35,326 bases of DNA from an uncultured Prolixibacteraceae bacterium (GCA_913063265.1 CAJXZG010000056.1:1-35326); one strand, 5' to 3'; counted from the stretch's first letter, positions 6,621 to 16,108 are shown. Numbers and translations: made by a program. The notes: generated by a model not told the origin, from the letters alone.

Positions 6621-9506
6621 ATGAGAAAAATAATAAAATTCTCTAGGAATTACCTATTTCCAATATTTATTATCGCCATGATAATATTTAATAACTCTTA
6701 TAGAAATTTAATAATTGAATATTGTATAGCTATTAAGGGTTTCCAATTTCAATTTTCATTATTACACGCTATTTCTGTTTTTAGCTTTATTGTTTTCTTA
6801 ATTCTATTACAAGATTATATTAGTTGCAGCGCATGCAGGAAAACAATAGTTGTAAGAACATACAATACGTTCGTTTATGAAAATTCTATTATAATCAAAG
6901 GACTAATAAGTTTTCTTACTCTGATAACTGTTCTGTTATTTATTCACTTGGTTCAAAGTTTTTTCTTAACCCCAGAATTAATTCTAGTTTACACTTTATA
7001 TCTAATTTCATTATATAAGCCTCACAATAAAAAGAAGATAAAGAACAATGCTAAAGATTTAAATAAAAAAACAAAGAATCAGTCTTTCTTCTCTGAGTCT
7101 GCAATAGATGAATATAGCAAACTGGATGAATACCAAAAGCAAACTATTCATTATTTAAAAACAATAATTGAAAGAACTAATGACGATTATTTTTCCGTTG
7201 CAATTAATGGGAAATGGGGGACGGGAAAATCTTCCATTACCAATGGATTTGTTAATCGAAATCAAGAATATGAATTTATTGAAATAAATCTTTGGGGAAC
7301 ACCGTCATATGAGGAATCAATTAATGAATTAAAAGATAAAATATCGGACTTTATTAAATTCGCATTTTTGCCAATTGAGAAAAAGGAATTGGCATACTTT
7401 AATTCATTTATTTCAACAATAAACAAAGACGTTGGTGGGATTTCAAAAATATTTTCAGGATATATACCTACTTCTGAATCCAAGACAATGCTTGAAAAGA
7501 AAATAGAAAAAACCTTAATAGAAGTTGGAAAAAGTAAATTGATTGTAATTTTTGATGACATCGACAGAATACCTGCATCAAATTTAAATGCCTATCTAAA
7601 ACAAATTGCATTCATTTCAGGACTTAAAAATGTTATTTCCATTACCAATATAGATATTAATGCGATTGAGAACAAAATAATTAGTTCAGAAAATCTAGGC
7701 AACAATACCATTCTCTCTGAATCTATTAATTTTCTAGACAAAATTTTTTCAGTAAGAATAAATTCTCCTCAAAACCAAAACTATATAAGGATATTTTTCA
7801 ATAATTGTCTTGAGGACTGGTCTATAAATATACAAGAAATTGATTTTACTGATAAAAATTATGTTATTGAAGATATAAGAACCTATATAAATACAAATCC
7901 TAATTTATTTGAAAGTTACAGAGAAGTAAAACAAGTTTTAAATGACCTTGGGATTTATTATGTTGCATTTAATAGGAAGAAAATCAGAATCCGAGAATAC
8001 ATCCCTACCGAAGTTGTTATAATACTTACACTTATCAAATATCAGTATCCTGAATTTTACAGAAAGTTAATGAACTATATAAATGGGTATTTAGATGAAT
8101 TCTCACCTGTTATTAGTAATTATGAGAAGGTTGAAAGAAAGGCATATAACATTAAAAATTTTGTGGATAATAATCTGCTCAGTGATATTGAGAAGAAAGA
8201 AGAATTAGCGGATAATAATGTCTTCTCGGTAAAAACAAAATATTTAGAAGATGGAATCCGTCTGCAAAAATTATATCACTTAATTGGACAGGCAATCGAT
8301 AAAGGTCTAAAAAATAGAATTATCGCAGAAAAATTTGTTACTAACAGAGTTCATGAATACGAAGTTACTTATGAGGATATTGAAAGTATAAAAAGTAGAA
8401 AATTGTCTATTGAGGAGATTACAAACATTCTGTATGCCAATGATGCATTAAAGAATGATTACCATCCAGTTTATTTAAGCAAAAGAACTGCTTCATTTAT
8501 TGAAGAAATAAAAAAGGAAAGACTTTATAATGGGAATCGATTAAAAGCTTTAGTTGCAATTTTCAACGTTTATCATTTTGGTGAGTATTCTCTTAGAAGT
8601 CAAATTTTATTAGAAAAGATGCCTGTAGAAATAGCAGAGATTTTTGAATATTCTCATGAGATTAAAGATGAATTAAATGAAATCTCAGTGGAAAACTTTG
8701 ATTATGAAATGTTTTTTAATTTATGGGAAAATGTTATAACAGTTCCTGGAGGTAGGGAGTTATTTTCAATAATAAGAAAAAGAGATGGAACACCAAATTT
8801 GTTGGCGATTCTTATGTCACCCAGGTATATTAATTATTTTATAGAAATTGGTTCAATATATTTTATTCAAAGAGCTAAAGTAGAGGATGAAAGAATCTTT
8901 ATCAAAGAGAAAAACGTTATTAAAAAAATTAAAGAACATAAGTTTCAACATAAAAGTTTTTTAACACATTTACTGTTGCTTTGTTTTTATCAACATCATC
9001 CATTCTTTGCTCAAATAGAAGAGCACAAAGATTCAAATCCTAGAAAACTTTTTGAAAAATTTCAAATGTCAGAATATGATGGAAAAATCTTAAGTATGAT
9101 GTCAGATTTGTTGTTTGAAGACTTGAACGAACCAGGTTTATACCTAATGATAGAAAAATATGAGTACATTGGTGGTTTTCATCCTTTTAGACTGATGTCA
9201 GATTTAATTTACTTGAATATATTGGCTAAAAATGATGACATAATCTTCAAAAATGGTTTAAGGAAATTTAAGGATTTATATCAAAAAGTTGGTAAAACTT
9301 TTCCAGCGAAAGATACCTTGTTCATTATTAGGATGTTACTTAATGCAGTATTTGAAAGAATAAATAATAATTCTTTTAACCATAAACAAATCAATTTAAT
9401 AAATGCTGAATTTCCAAGTCTGATGAGTATAAATTCCATTGAAATTTTTATGGAAAAATTAGAGAAATTGCTGAATCATAAAAAGAAAATACACAATGCA
9501 AAATAA
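6621..9506 (+). CDS. Membrane-anchored KAP-family P-loop NTPase
   Basis: A 961-residue protein. Four hydrophobic segments lie in the first ~135 residues (about 10-25, 45-65, 92-113, 118-132), then a basic linker and a KAP-type NTPase. Walker A is GKWGTGKS (197-204), followed by the EINLWGT strand typical of KAP proteins. Walker B is VIFDDIDR (309-316) and a sensor-like strand SITNID follows. The ~600-residue C-terminal part is helical and not recognisable. KAP NTPases are membrane-associated ATPases found in several phage-exclusion contexts, PifA of plasmid F being the classic. The 6-base gap to the RM gene implies co-transcription, so it may assist or back up the restriction enzyme, for example by acting when restriction fails (inference). 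Confidence 0.85.
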   Translation: MRKIIKFSRNYLFPIFIIAMIIFNNSYRNLIIEYCIAIKGFQFQFSLLHAISVFSFIVFLILLQDYISCSACRKTIVVRTYNTFVYENSIIIKGLISFLTLITVLLFIHLVQSFFLTPELILVYTLYLISLYKPHNKKKIKNNAKDLNKKTKNQSFFSESAIDEYSKLDEYQKQTIHYLKTIIERTNDDYFSVAINGKWGTGKSSITNGFVNRNQEYEFIEINLWGTPSYEESINELKDKISDFIKFAFLPIEKKELAYFNSFISTINKDVGGISKIFSGYIPTSESKTMLEKKIEKTLIEVGKSKLIVIFDDIDRIPASNLNAYLKQIAFISGLKNVISITNIDINAIENKIISSENLGNNTILSESINFLDKIFSVRINSPQNQNYIRIFFNNCLEDWSINIQEIDFTDKNYVIEDIRTYINTNPNLFESYREVKQVLNDLGIYYVAFNRKKIRIREYIPTEVVIILTLIKYQYPEFYRKLMNYINGYLDEFSPVISNYEKVERKAYNIKNFVDNNLLSDIEKKEELADNNVFSVKTKYLEDGIRLQKLYHLIGQAIDKGLKNRIIAEKFVTNRVHEYEVTYEDIESIKSRKLSIEEITNILYANDALKNDYHPVYLSKRTASFIEEIKKERLYNGNRLKALVAIFNVYHFGEYSLRSQILLEKMPVEIAEIFEYSHEIKDELNEISVENFDYEMFFNLWENVITVPGGRELFSIIRKRDGTPNLLAILMSPRYINYFIEIGSIYFIQRAKVEDERIFIKEKNVIKKIKEHKFQHKSFLTHLLLLCFYQHHPFFAQIEEHKDSNPRKLFEKFQMSEYDGKILSMMSDLLFEDLNEPGLYLMIEKYEYIGGFHPFRLMSDLIYLNILAKNDDIIFKNGLRKFKDLYQKVGKTFPAKDTLFIIRMLLNAVFERINNNSFNHKQINLINAEFPSLMSINSIEIFMEKLEKLLNHKKKIHNAK

Positions 9507-9691
9507 GGAAAGTGCTTTTATAGATTGTTATAATTTCTATGTTCAATAAACTTATTTAAAATTTAAAAATTGGAATTATATCCCTAAAAAGCTTTTGATT
9601 CATGAAATATAAATTTTGCTTTACTACAAACGGTTTTATGAATTAATATGTAATTTTAAACAATGATAAGGAACCAGCTAAACTTAAATAA

Positions 9692-12691
9692 ATGTTCAAA
9701 TTAATTGGATTGATTGCTGATTTAATAACAATCACAAAATTCTTTCTTGCAAGCAAAGGAATCACTGTAACAAAGAAGAGCCGGTACAAGTCAAATCTTT
9801 TTGAGACTATAAAAATGATGCCTTTTATATATCAAATTGATAGTCTCGTTTTTGATGATTTTGTTGACATTGAGGCTGAAAATTGTAATCTATCCGAGCT
9901 TAAAAAAATTACAGTTCCAAATAATAGAAATCCATATTTATCCTTAAAAGAAAATTTCCGTGCTATTATTGTTGGTAATGCAGGTTCAGGTAAAACCAGC
10001 TTAATTCGTTTTGTATTGATTAGTTTATTAAAGAAAATTGAATATTTAGATTTATTCACAAGAAATGAAGTAAGAAAAATACTTCCAATTTATGTCCCCC
10101 TTAAAACAGTTGAAAATTCTCAGGAGTTTCCAATCATTAAACACATTTTGCAATACAATCCATATTTTGCCCATAAAAATGGATTTGACAAAATGTTGGA
10201 TTACGCTAAGAGAGGATTGTTATTTATATGTCTTGATGGATATGATGAAATTGGAATTATACGAAAAGGCCAAAATTTCATAAGTAATGAATTGAAATTA
10301 ATGTTTACTCCATTATTATATGAATATTCATTCAAGGATGGTGAGTACAAAGAATTGTATGAAAGATTAGTTAATAATAAGATTTGGGTGACATCAAGAA
10401 AAGAATTCTTTTTAAGTTATCGAATTTATCATGAACCAAATAATCAATATCATAATAGATATCTTAATCGTATTACAGGAATAGAGCTGAAAGGATTAAG
10501 TGAAGAAAATATTTTCAAAGTCGTAAATAATATAATTAGAAAATATCAAGGTGAAAAAAATTTCGAACTTCTTTCCAGTGAGAATATAATAAACGAGGTG
10601 TATAAAACAGGAGATAGAGGAATAATTGAATTTTTGAAAAATCCATTGTTTTTAACCGTTATTAGTTTTTCGTACATTAAAAAAGTTTTGGATAGTGGGG
10701 AAATTGAAGTTAATTTTCATAACAATTACATTAACTTAATAGAAGAATGCATAAAATTGTTAATAGTTGACTTAGATAAAGCAAAAGCTAGGAATCTTAC
10801 AAAAGCACAGAGAAGGGCAATAAAGGATAGAAGGAATGAATATGTTGAAGAAAAGTTTGAATTTTTACAATATTTTGCATTTGTATTATATAAAAAAAAC
10901 GTGACCGTTTTTAAAGAGGAATTTTTAATTAGCGAGGTTGAATTCTTTTTTAAAAACAAATCAAGCTCTAAATTTAGGCAGCAGATTTTAGATCAATTAG
11001 CAAATCCAACAAAATTAAATCCTACTTTTCATGAACAGTTAATATTTTGTGGAATATTTGTAGTCATTGATATTATTAATGATGTAAAAATTTACGATTT
11101 TCCCCATAGAAGATTTAAAGAAGTCTTAGCATCTAACATAATCATTAGCAATAATGAAATTGAGTTTGTTTTAAACGATATTAAGAATGGTAATATTTCC
11201 GAATTAGTTTATGTGGTTTTTTTTAGGTCAGGAAACTATCAGAAAAATATATTGGAATTACTATTGAATCAGTTAGTGGGGCAATCCTATAATGTTTATG
11301 TATCTAATATTATATTCGACTGTATTGAATTATCTTCAAATAAGAAAATATTTGGTGAAATTATAAACCAGTTTTTATTGCGCTGTATTGCTGATAATAG
11401 TAAATTTCATATTACGTATAATGTAATCAAATATATTAATGCGGATTTCACTTTTATAGCTAAAATAACTGATACATTTTCGTTATATATTGATAAAAAG
11501 AGTTACAACTCTATAAATTTAATTTGTGAGATATTATTTCATTTTAACAAGGAAGCCTTAAATTCATTAATTAGGGAAAATATTGATGAAACCGATGACA
11601 TCATAATTTCAAGTGTACTTTTGTCTTATCAATCATTAATCAAAGAAAGACATTATGTACCCAAGAGTTTTAAAAATGTGCATAAAGAAAAAGTTATAAT
11701 TCTGTCCTTTTATCATCACAATGGCCTAAAAAGTAACAAGTACAAGTTAGACTTTATTGATAGTTTAGATAAAAAGACAGGTATTCATTTTTATAATTTT
11801 TATTATGAATTAAAAGATAAGGGAATTGTTCAAATTGATGATATATACCTTAGAAATAATGAATGGTCGATTAAAGCAAAGTACATAAACCTTATTAAAA
11901 ATATAGAAAGAGAAATAAGGGTGTTAAATAGAAACTATGATTCTTTGTTTTCCGAGTTCTTAGATTCTTTGTGTGATAAATTCATTGATAAACTGATACC
12001 ACCTAATAGAGCCAACTTTGTAATTTATATTAGTCACAGTATTAAAAAGACTTTGCATGAAATAAATTTGAAAGGTTTAGATTATGATTATTTTTTAAAA
12101 GCTATTCAGGAATATTATGATTATATTTTTGATGATAAGGATAGTAATCTTGAATTATTGTACAAGATATTTAAAATAAGCACCAAGCATCATGGAAGTT
12201 CTTTAAAGCGTATCAGAGAAAACCAGTACTACAATTTTCCCGAAAAAAAAGAATTTGTTAAAAGATATAAATCAGTTGTCATCTACAGTTTGATACAAAA
12301 ATATTTTGGAGAATTTGTTGAAGTATTAAATAAAATGAAGGGCGAGGGTAAGCTCTTAATTGGTGATGGTAAATTAAATTATTTTATTGAATTGTATTTT
12401 CCATTTTTAACTAAAGAACGAATGGAAAAATTAATAAATGAAATTGAAAATACAACAAAATATTCGGATGATTTGGTTGAAGATATCACTCCTGGTTGGT
12501 TTGATATACCAATGGAAAACGTATATTCTTCAAGGTCTTTATTTAAGGAATTGAAACTAGATAAAATAAAGGAATATTTTAACACAAATGAATTTATAAC
12601 CTATCTTAAGGATTTGAGAGTGAATGTGCAGGATACAGAACTTAGAGAATTTGAGATGTACATTATGAAGGAATTTTTTGTAAAACATTAA
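9692..12691 (+). CDS. NACHT-domain STAND NTPase
   Basis: A 999-residue protein. A short N-terminus (1-88, hydrophobic at 1-20) precedes a NACHT module. Walker A is GNAGSGKT (95-102). Walker B is LLFICLDGYDEI (176-187) with the acidic Asp-Gly-Tyr-Asp-Glu signature of NACHT. A WVTSRKEF sensor strand (about 231-238) and a winged-helix-like region follow. The ~500-residue C-terminus is leucine- and lysine-rich and helical, without recognisable TPR, LRR or WD repeats; this would be the sensor part. Bacterial NACHT proteins (including Avs-like and bNACHT groups) detect phage and trigger cell death or dormancy. No standard effector domain is visible, so the small hydrophobic N-terminus is the only effector candidate. 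The 185-base spacer before it suggests its own promoter. Confidence 0.85.
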   Translation: MFKLIGLIADLITITKFFLASKGITVTKKSRYKSNLFETIKMMPFIYQIDSLVFDDFVDIEAENCNLSELKKITVPNNRNPYLSLKENFRAIIVGNAGSGKTSLIRFVLISLLKKIEYLDLFTRNEVRKILPIYVPLKTVENSQEFPIIKHILQYNPYFAHKNGFDKMLDYAKRGLLFICLDGYDEIGIIRKGQNFISNELKLMFTPLLYEYSFKDGEYKELYERLVNNKIWVTSRKEFFLSYRIYHEPNNQYHNRYLNRITGIELKGLSEENIFKVVNNIIRKYQGEKNFELLSSENIINEVYKTGDRGIIEFLKNPLFLTVISFSYIKKVLDSGEIEVNFHNNYINLIEECIKLLIVDLDKAKARNLTKAQRRAIKDRRNEYVEEKFEFLQYFAFVLYKKNVTVFKEEFLISEVEFFFKNKSSSKFRQQILDQLANPTKLNPTFHEQLIFCGIFVVIDIINDVKIYDFPHRRFKEVLASNIIISNNEIEFVLNDIKNGNISELVYVVFFRSGNYQKNILELLLNQLVGQSYNVYVSNIIFDCIELSSNKKIFGEIINQFLLRCIADNSKFHITYNVIKYINADFTFIAKITDTFSLYIDKKSYNSINLICEILFHFNKEALNSLIRENIDETDDIIISSVLLSYQSLIKERHYVPKSFKNVHKEKVIILSFYHHNGLKSNKYKLDFIDSLDKKTGIHFYNFYYELKDKGIVQIDDIYLRNNEWSIKAKYINLIKNIEREIRVLNRNYDSLFSEFLDSLCDKFIDKLIPPNRANFVIYISHSIKKTLHEINLKGLDYDYFLKAIQEYYDYIFDDKDSNLELLYKIFKISTKHHGSSLKRIRENQYYNFPEKKEFVKRYKSVVIYSLIQKYFGEFVEVLNKMKGEGKLLIGDGKLNYFIELYFPFLTKERMEKLINEIENTTKYSDDLVEDITPGWFDIPMENVYSSRSLFKELKLDKIKEYFNTNEFITYLKDLRVNVQDTELREFEMYIMKEFFVKH

Positions 12692-12756
12692 TTTTTCTGT
12701 CTTATAGAAAAGATACGTTAAATCCAAATATTAAAAAATTTTCAGATGCTAAATTT

Positions 12757-12782
12757 AATCATCTTTGTTTTGATTTGGGAAA
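12757..12782 (+). repeat. Intergenic direct repeat, copy 1
   Basis: The 26-base segment starting AATCATCTTTGTTT and ending GATTTGGGAAA recurs at 14134-14160 with a single inserted C. The two copies lie in the gaps on either side of the putAbiC gene. Flanking DNA beyond the repeat is not similar apart from a few bases of an AAATTT run just before it. Confidence 0.7.
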
Positions 12783-12973
12783 TCATCCAATAAATCCAAA
12801 AAAAGTATATTGTAACAGTTTGAAATAGACTTATGAAAAGAGTAGCATTAATGTACAAGTGATAAAAAAGCTTAATAGTATAAGTTCAGTAAACAATTAA
12901 TTGCGAGTTATATTCAATACTCAAAAAACTATATTTGGTTGCAAACGTTGAGTTAAACATAACTACGAAAATT

Positions 12974-13816
12974 TTAATCTTTTTGAAATGCAGAATTTTC
13001 GTAAAGTTCCTTATGCTGCTGTTCAGCTAATTCCTCAAATCGAAAACTTTTAAATATGGTGTATTTTTCAATTAACGGTTTAAATTTCTCGTGACCATTT
13101 TTACTTAAACAGTTATAAAAAAGCCAAAGTAGTTCAACTGCAGATAATTGGGCTCTAACAATACTTGTATATTTGTATTTTTCTTTGAATTCCTCACTTG
13201 GGATATTTTTTTCGGTAAATTGAGTAGTGTCAATTAGTTTAATAATTCTATAAAGATTTCTAAAATAATGGTCAAAATCACTTTGGTATTTATGATATTC
13301 AACCATATAAGAGTCAGAAATATCACCTTGATTTTCCAATCCTAGAAGTTGTTTTCTTAGTTCTGAATAATGAAGTTCAAAAACATCCCTTCCATTATAA
13401 ATTTTATCTTTTGTGCTAATTGATACGCCATCATTAAGGGGCTCTTCTTTAGTCCAGTCAATATTATTTACTATTTGATGGTGTAATGAAAGCATGCTAA
13501 AGAAGGTGTTTTCAAATCTTTGTAAACGTAAAGTATTATTCTGAGTAATAAATTCATTTCTTGTTAGTTCTAGCTCTTGTCTTTGAAGAATTAATTCGTT
13601 GCGCTGTAATAAAACTGTTATTATAATGCCGGCAAAAGCCAACCCTGCAAATAATGAATTGATTGCTCCAAACATATCTCCAAAAGTTCCTCTTTCTGGA
13701 TTATTTATTAGGATAATTCGATTTAAAAACCAAAGAATTAATACGAAAAGAATTGCTCCTATTATATACAAACCAATAGGTGTGTCTTTTTTTTCTGAGG
13801 ATTTTGATTTGCTCAT
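12974..13816 (-). CDS. putAbiC-type phage abortive infection protein
   Basis: A 280-residue protein with two N-terminal membrane segments (about 14-33 and 48-67), a coiled-coil-like stretch rich in Gln, Arg and Glu (about 69-95), and a helical cytoplasmic domain. The segment RFENTFFSMLSLHHQIVNNI (about 100-119) and the later GRDVFELHYSELR are the hallmarks I recognise of the putative AbiC family (Pfam putAbiC). That family is linked to phage abortive infection; its mechanism is not established. It is transcribed against its neighbours on the opposite strand and has its own -33/-7 promoter. A direct repeat flanks it, as if it were a separate cassette. The family call rests on motif memory, hence moderate confidence. 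Confidence 0.75.
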   Translation of the reverse strand: MSKSKSSEKKDTPIGLYIIGAILFVLILWFLNRIILINNPERGTFGDMFGAINSLFAGLAFAGIIITVLLQRNELILQRQELELTRNEFITQNNTLRLQRFENTFFSMLSLHHQIVNNIDWTKEEPLNDGVSISTKDKIYNGRDVFELHYSELRKQLLGLENQGDISDSYMVEYHKYQSDFDHYFRNLYRIIKLIDTTQFTEKNIPSEEFKEKYKYTSIVRAQLSAVELLWLFYNCLSKNGHEKFKPLIEKYTIFKSFRFEELAEQQHKELYENSAFQKD

Positions 13817-13839
13817 TTTTATTAGATAGTTGAGTTATT

Positions 13840-13874
13840 CAAATGTAAAAATAAATCTTTATGAATGGAACAAA
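13840..13874 (-). promoter_or_regulatory. Promoter of the putAbiC gene
   Basis: The minus strand shows TTTG (13874-13871) and TACATTTG (13847-13840), an exact -7 box, 23 bases apart. The ATG lies 23 bases downstream. Confidence 0.5.
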
Positions 13875-13983
13875 TACAGCCTCTCTTTCTCAAATCGTAA
13901 ACACCCCTTCTTAAAATTTAAAGCAAATTGCAAAAGGAAACGGAATAAAAAATGATTGGAAAAATAGGAAATGTTGATGTGTG

Positions 13984-14035
13984 TTTTTCAAAAACTTTTA
14001 ATCGTAGTTTACCGAGATTAAGTGTTTTTGAAAAA
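13984..14035. repeat. Long imperfect inverted repeat
   Basis: Two 20-base arms (13984-14003 and 14016-14035) are complementary at 18 of 20 positions around a 12-base loop, GTAGTTTACCGA. The arm core is TTTTTCAAAAACTT. It lies in a 495-base gene-free gap (13817-14311) between divergent genes. No T-run or coding frame explains it. It might be a structured RNA, a recombination site or a remnant of a small repeat element. Confidence 0.6.
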
Positions 14036-14133
14036 AGGAAAGCAGGGTAGGAAAAATCAACTTTTACTATTTTGGAATGAATGGCTTTATGCCGTAGTCT
14101 TTTGCAACCGAAGGCTTGTTTGGTTAAAATTTG

Positions 14134-14160
14134 AATCATCTTTGTTTCTGATTTGGGAAA
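14134..14160 (+). repeat. Intergenic direct repeat, copy 2
   Basis: A 27-base segment matching 12757-12782 except for one extra C after the GTTT. It lies 1377 bases from copy 1, with the putAbiC gene between. The rest of the gap up to 14311 contains no recognisable gene. Confidence 0.7.
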
Positions 14161-14311
14161 GATAATTGCAAACACTTTTTATGAGGAAATAACTACTTAT
14201 TAAAAACTTTTCTAAAGGAATGCATTAAATCTCAAAAAACGTTTAAGTATTACATAATATTGATTTTTTGCTATTTTCTAATTATATTCATATTCAGCAA
14301 AATACATAATT

Positions 14312-15559
14312 ATGACTAAACTAAATACCAATATTGATTATACCACTTTTTTTGGTGCTGCTTTAGGGTTTGATGATAAAATTCTAAGAAAAAGAGGATT
14401 AACATTCACAAGATTATTAAATATTAGTTGTTTGGTAGAATCTATTGTTTTGAACTCCAATATTTATTTTGAGCTCGGTAATACTCCCATATGGGAGCCT
14501 TATCGTGATGCTATTGAAAAAACAGACTTGTACAAAATATTGGTTCCTCCTAAAAAGATTTTCAACACAATTGAAGAACCAATTGACAATGATGATAAAG
14601 TGCTATTTGAAACATTGAAAATAGTTGTAAAAGAAATAAAGCAAGTAGAAATGCAGTTTCTACAATACGCAGTCAATTTTAGAGGGGGAATTTATAGTGC
14701 ATTGACCGAATTCCCGAAACTAAAATCATTTAATGATTATACCAATAACTCCTTTATTGACAGGTATCTTTTAATAGTTAATGAATTGTTTGATGATAAT
14801 GAAAAAAAAGAATTTATTAAAGCCGTTAAATTGTTGGAAAAAAATAATGTTGGATTATTAGGATTGCACGTTCTTGTTAGGACTAAACTTTGGAGTGATT
14901 ATAGAACTAAAAAAAATAATTCAATTTATGCTCCTCATTTTTCCAGACAACCGTATATATATTCTACTTTAGGTGAAGCCAACAAAATTGATATAAATGA
15001 ATGGAGTATGTCAAAAATAAGGGAATATGGTAATAATATTAAAAGAGATATTTTTAATCTCAAGCAGAGTGAGATAGAACCATATTTATCACCAATTTTT
15101 GTTACTTGTCTAAAAAATGCAAAAAAGCCAATTGATATTATAGAAAATGCCATTAAAATTAGAGACCATAAGTATGCAAAAATGTACAGAAATGAAACAG
15201 AGAAAATAATTACAGAGCAACTTAATGGTAATGTAGATTACTTAAATGAATATAAAATAAATCTTTATGGGAAAATTCATGACCTAAATGAATTTTTATA
15301 TTCTCAGGGAAAATCAAGACAAATAAATACGGATTACATATTTAGTTTTCCTAACAATTTCCCATTTTCTTGGCAAAAAACATTCAGCAAAACCAAAAAA
15401 GTTAGTCAACAAAAAGGCGAATCATCATCATATTTATTGTCTGATATTTTAAAACAGTCATTGGCGATTTATGATGTATCAAAAAAAATAAGTGAAATAT
15501 TTAAGCAGAATTATAAGTTTGACACTAGTATTTTAGCTATCAATAAAACTAATGCCTAA
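14312..15559 (+). CDS. Uncharacterised 415-aa protein of a two-gene module
   Basis: I do not recognise this 415-residue protein. It appears soluble and largely helical, with no membrane segment, signal peptide, Walker motif or obvious nuclease signature. The N-terminal part (about 1-60) contains LLNISCLVESIVLNSNIYFE, which looks like a core helix and strand. A middle helical block (about 115-200) holds QFLQYAVNFRGGIYSA, and the C-terminal third is Lys/Asn-rich. Codon use is AT-rich like the rest of the island. The next gene, membrane-anchored, starts 18 bases after its stop on the same strand, so the two very likely act together. The setting, next to putAbiC, NACHT and RM genes and against the right attachment site, suggests an anti-phage function. 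That is inference from location only. Confidence 0.7.
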   Translation: MTKLNTNIDYTTFFGAALGFDDKILRKRGLTFTRLLNISCLVESIVLNSNIYFELGNTPIWEPYRDAIEKTDLYKILVPPKKIFNTIEEPIDNDDKVLFETLKIVVKEIKQVEMQFLQYAVNFRGGIYSALTEFPKLKSFNDYTNNSFIDRYLLIVNELFDDNEKKEFIKAVKLLEKNNVGLLGLHVLVRTKLWSDYRTKKNNSIYAPHFSRQPYIYSTLGEANKIDINEWSMSKIREYGNNIKRDIFNLKQSEIEPYLSPIFVTCLKNAKKPIDIIENAIKIRDHKYAKMYRNETEKIITEQLNGNVDYLNEYKINLYGKIHDLNEFLYSQGKSRQINTDYIFSFPNNFPFSWQKTFSKTKKVSQQKGESSSYLLSDILKQSLAIYDVSKKISEIFKQNYKFDTSILAINKTNA

Positions 15560-15577
15560 AAATTTTAATTAATACAA

Positions 15578-16108
15578 ATGAGAATACAAAAACGGAAAAA
15601 AACTTGGGTTGGAATTATCTTAACAGTATTAGGTATATTGATGAGCCTTTTTATTCCTGAAGTAAGGCAATTTGTAGGATTAAAAGATGTTCGTGAGGGG
15701 GAAAGTCAAAATTTAGTAGTGGATGGTATTTATGGCAATAATAATACCGTTGGAATTATTAGTATGTCAGATGGTAGTAGTATTTCAAATGATGGTGGCT
15801 CAATAATAATAGGCAGTGTTAAAAACAACAATAAGTTTGGTAAAGACAAAGGGGTTTTATGCGTGTATTCAACTTGTAATTATGGCGGTAAAATAAAAGT
15901 ATTTGTTAACGACAAGGAAGTTGGACAAATAGGTAAATTCTTTTTAGATAGCGATGAAATATATTATAATGAACCAGGAAGCATATCTTTAGTTTTGAGT
16001 ACTGGAAACCATAGGTTAAAGGCATTCAGGGATGAGATAAAAAAGTGGGAATTTGATTTAATTATTACTGAAGACGAATGTCAATATTTTAACTTGTCAT
16101 GCAATTAA
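15578..16108 (+). CDS. Membrane-anchored 176-aa partner, PEGA-like C-terminus
   Basis: A 176-residue protein. A basic N-terminus (MRIQKRKK) leads to one membrane helix (about 9-27, VGIILTVLGILMSLFIP). A Gly/Asn/Ser-rich stretch follows (about 46-82) with GNNNTV, GSSISNDGGS and IIIGSVKNN, suggesting short beta repeats. The C-terminal beta domain (about 90-170) has IKVFVNDKEVGQIGK and STGNHRLKAF, which resembles a PEGA-like surface or sensor fold. Cysteines at 92, 97, 168 and 175 might form disulfides if the domain lies outside the cytosol. The basic N-terminus favours an N-in orientation, which would put the beta domain in the periplasm. It is translationally close to the 415-aa gene. The function is unknown. 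Confidence 0.65.
   Translation: MRIQKRKKTWVGIILTVLGILMSLFIPEVRQFVGLKDVREGESQNLVVDGIYGNNNTVGIISMSDGSSISNDGGSIIIGSVKNNNKFGKDKGVLCVYSTCNYGGKIKVFVNDKEVGQIGKFFLDSDEIYYNEPGSISLVLSTGNHRLKAFRDEIKKWEFDLIITEDECQYFNLSCN

Noticed and set aside
13918..14175. 85-residue minus-strand open frame in the putAbiC upstream gap
   Set aside because: It overlaps the inverted repeat and one direct-repeat copy, has no family features and a composition like translated AT-rich intergenic DNA.
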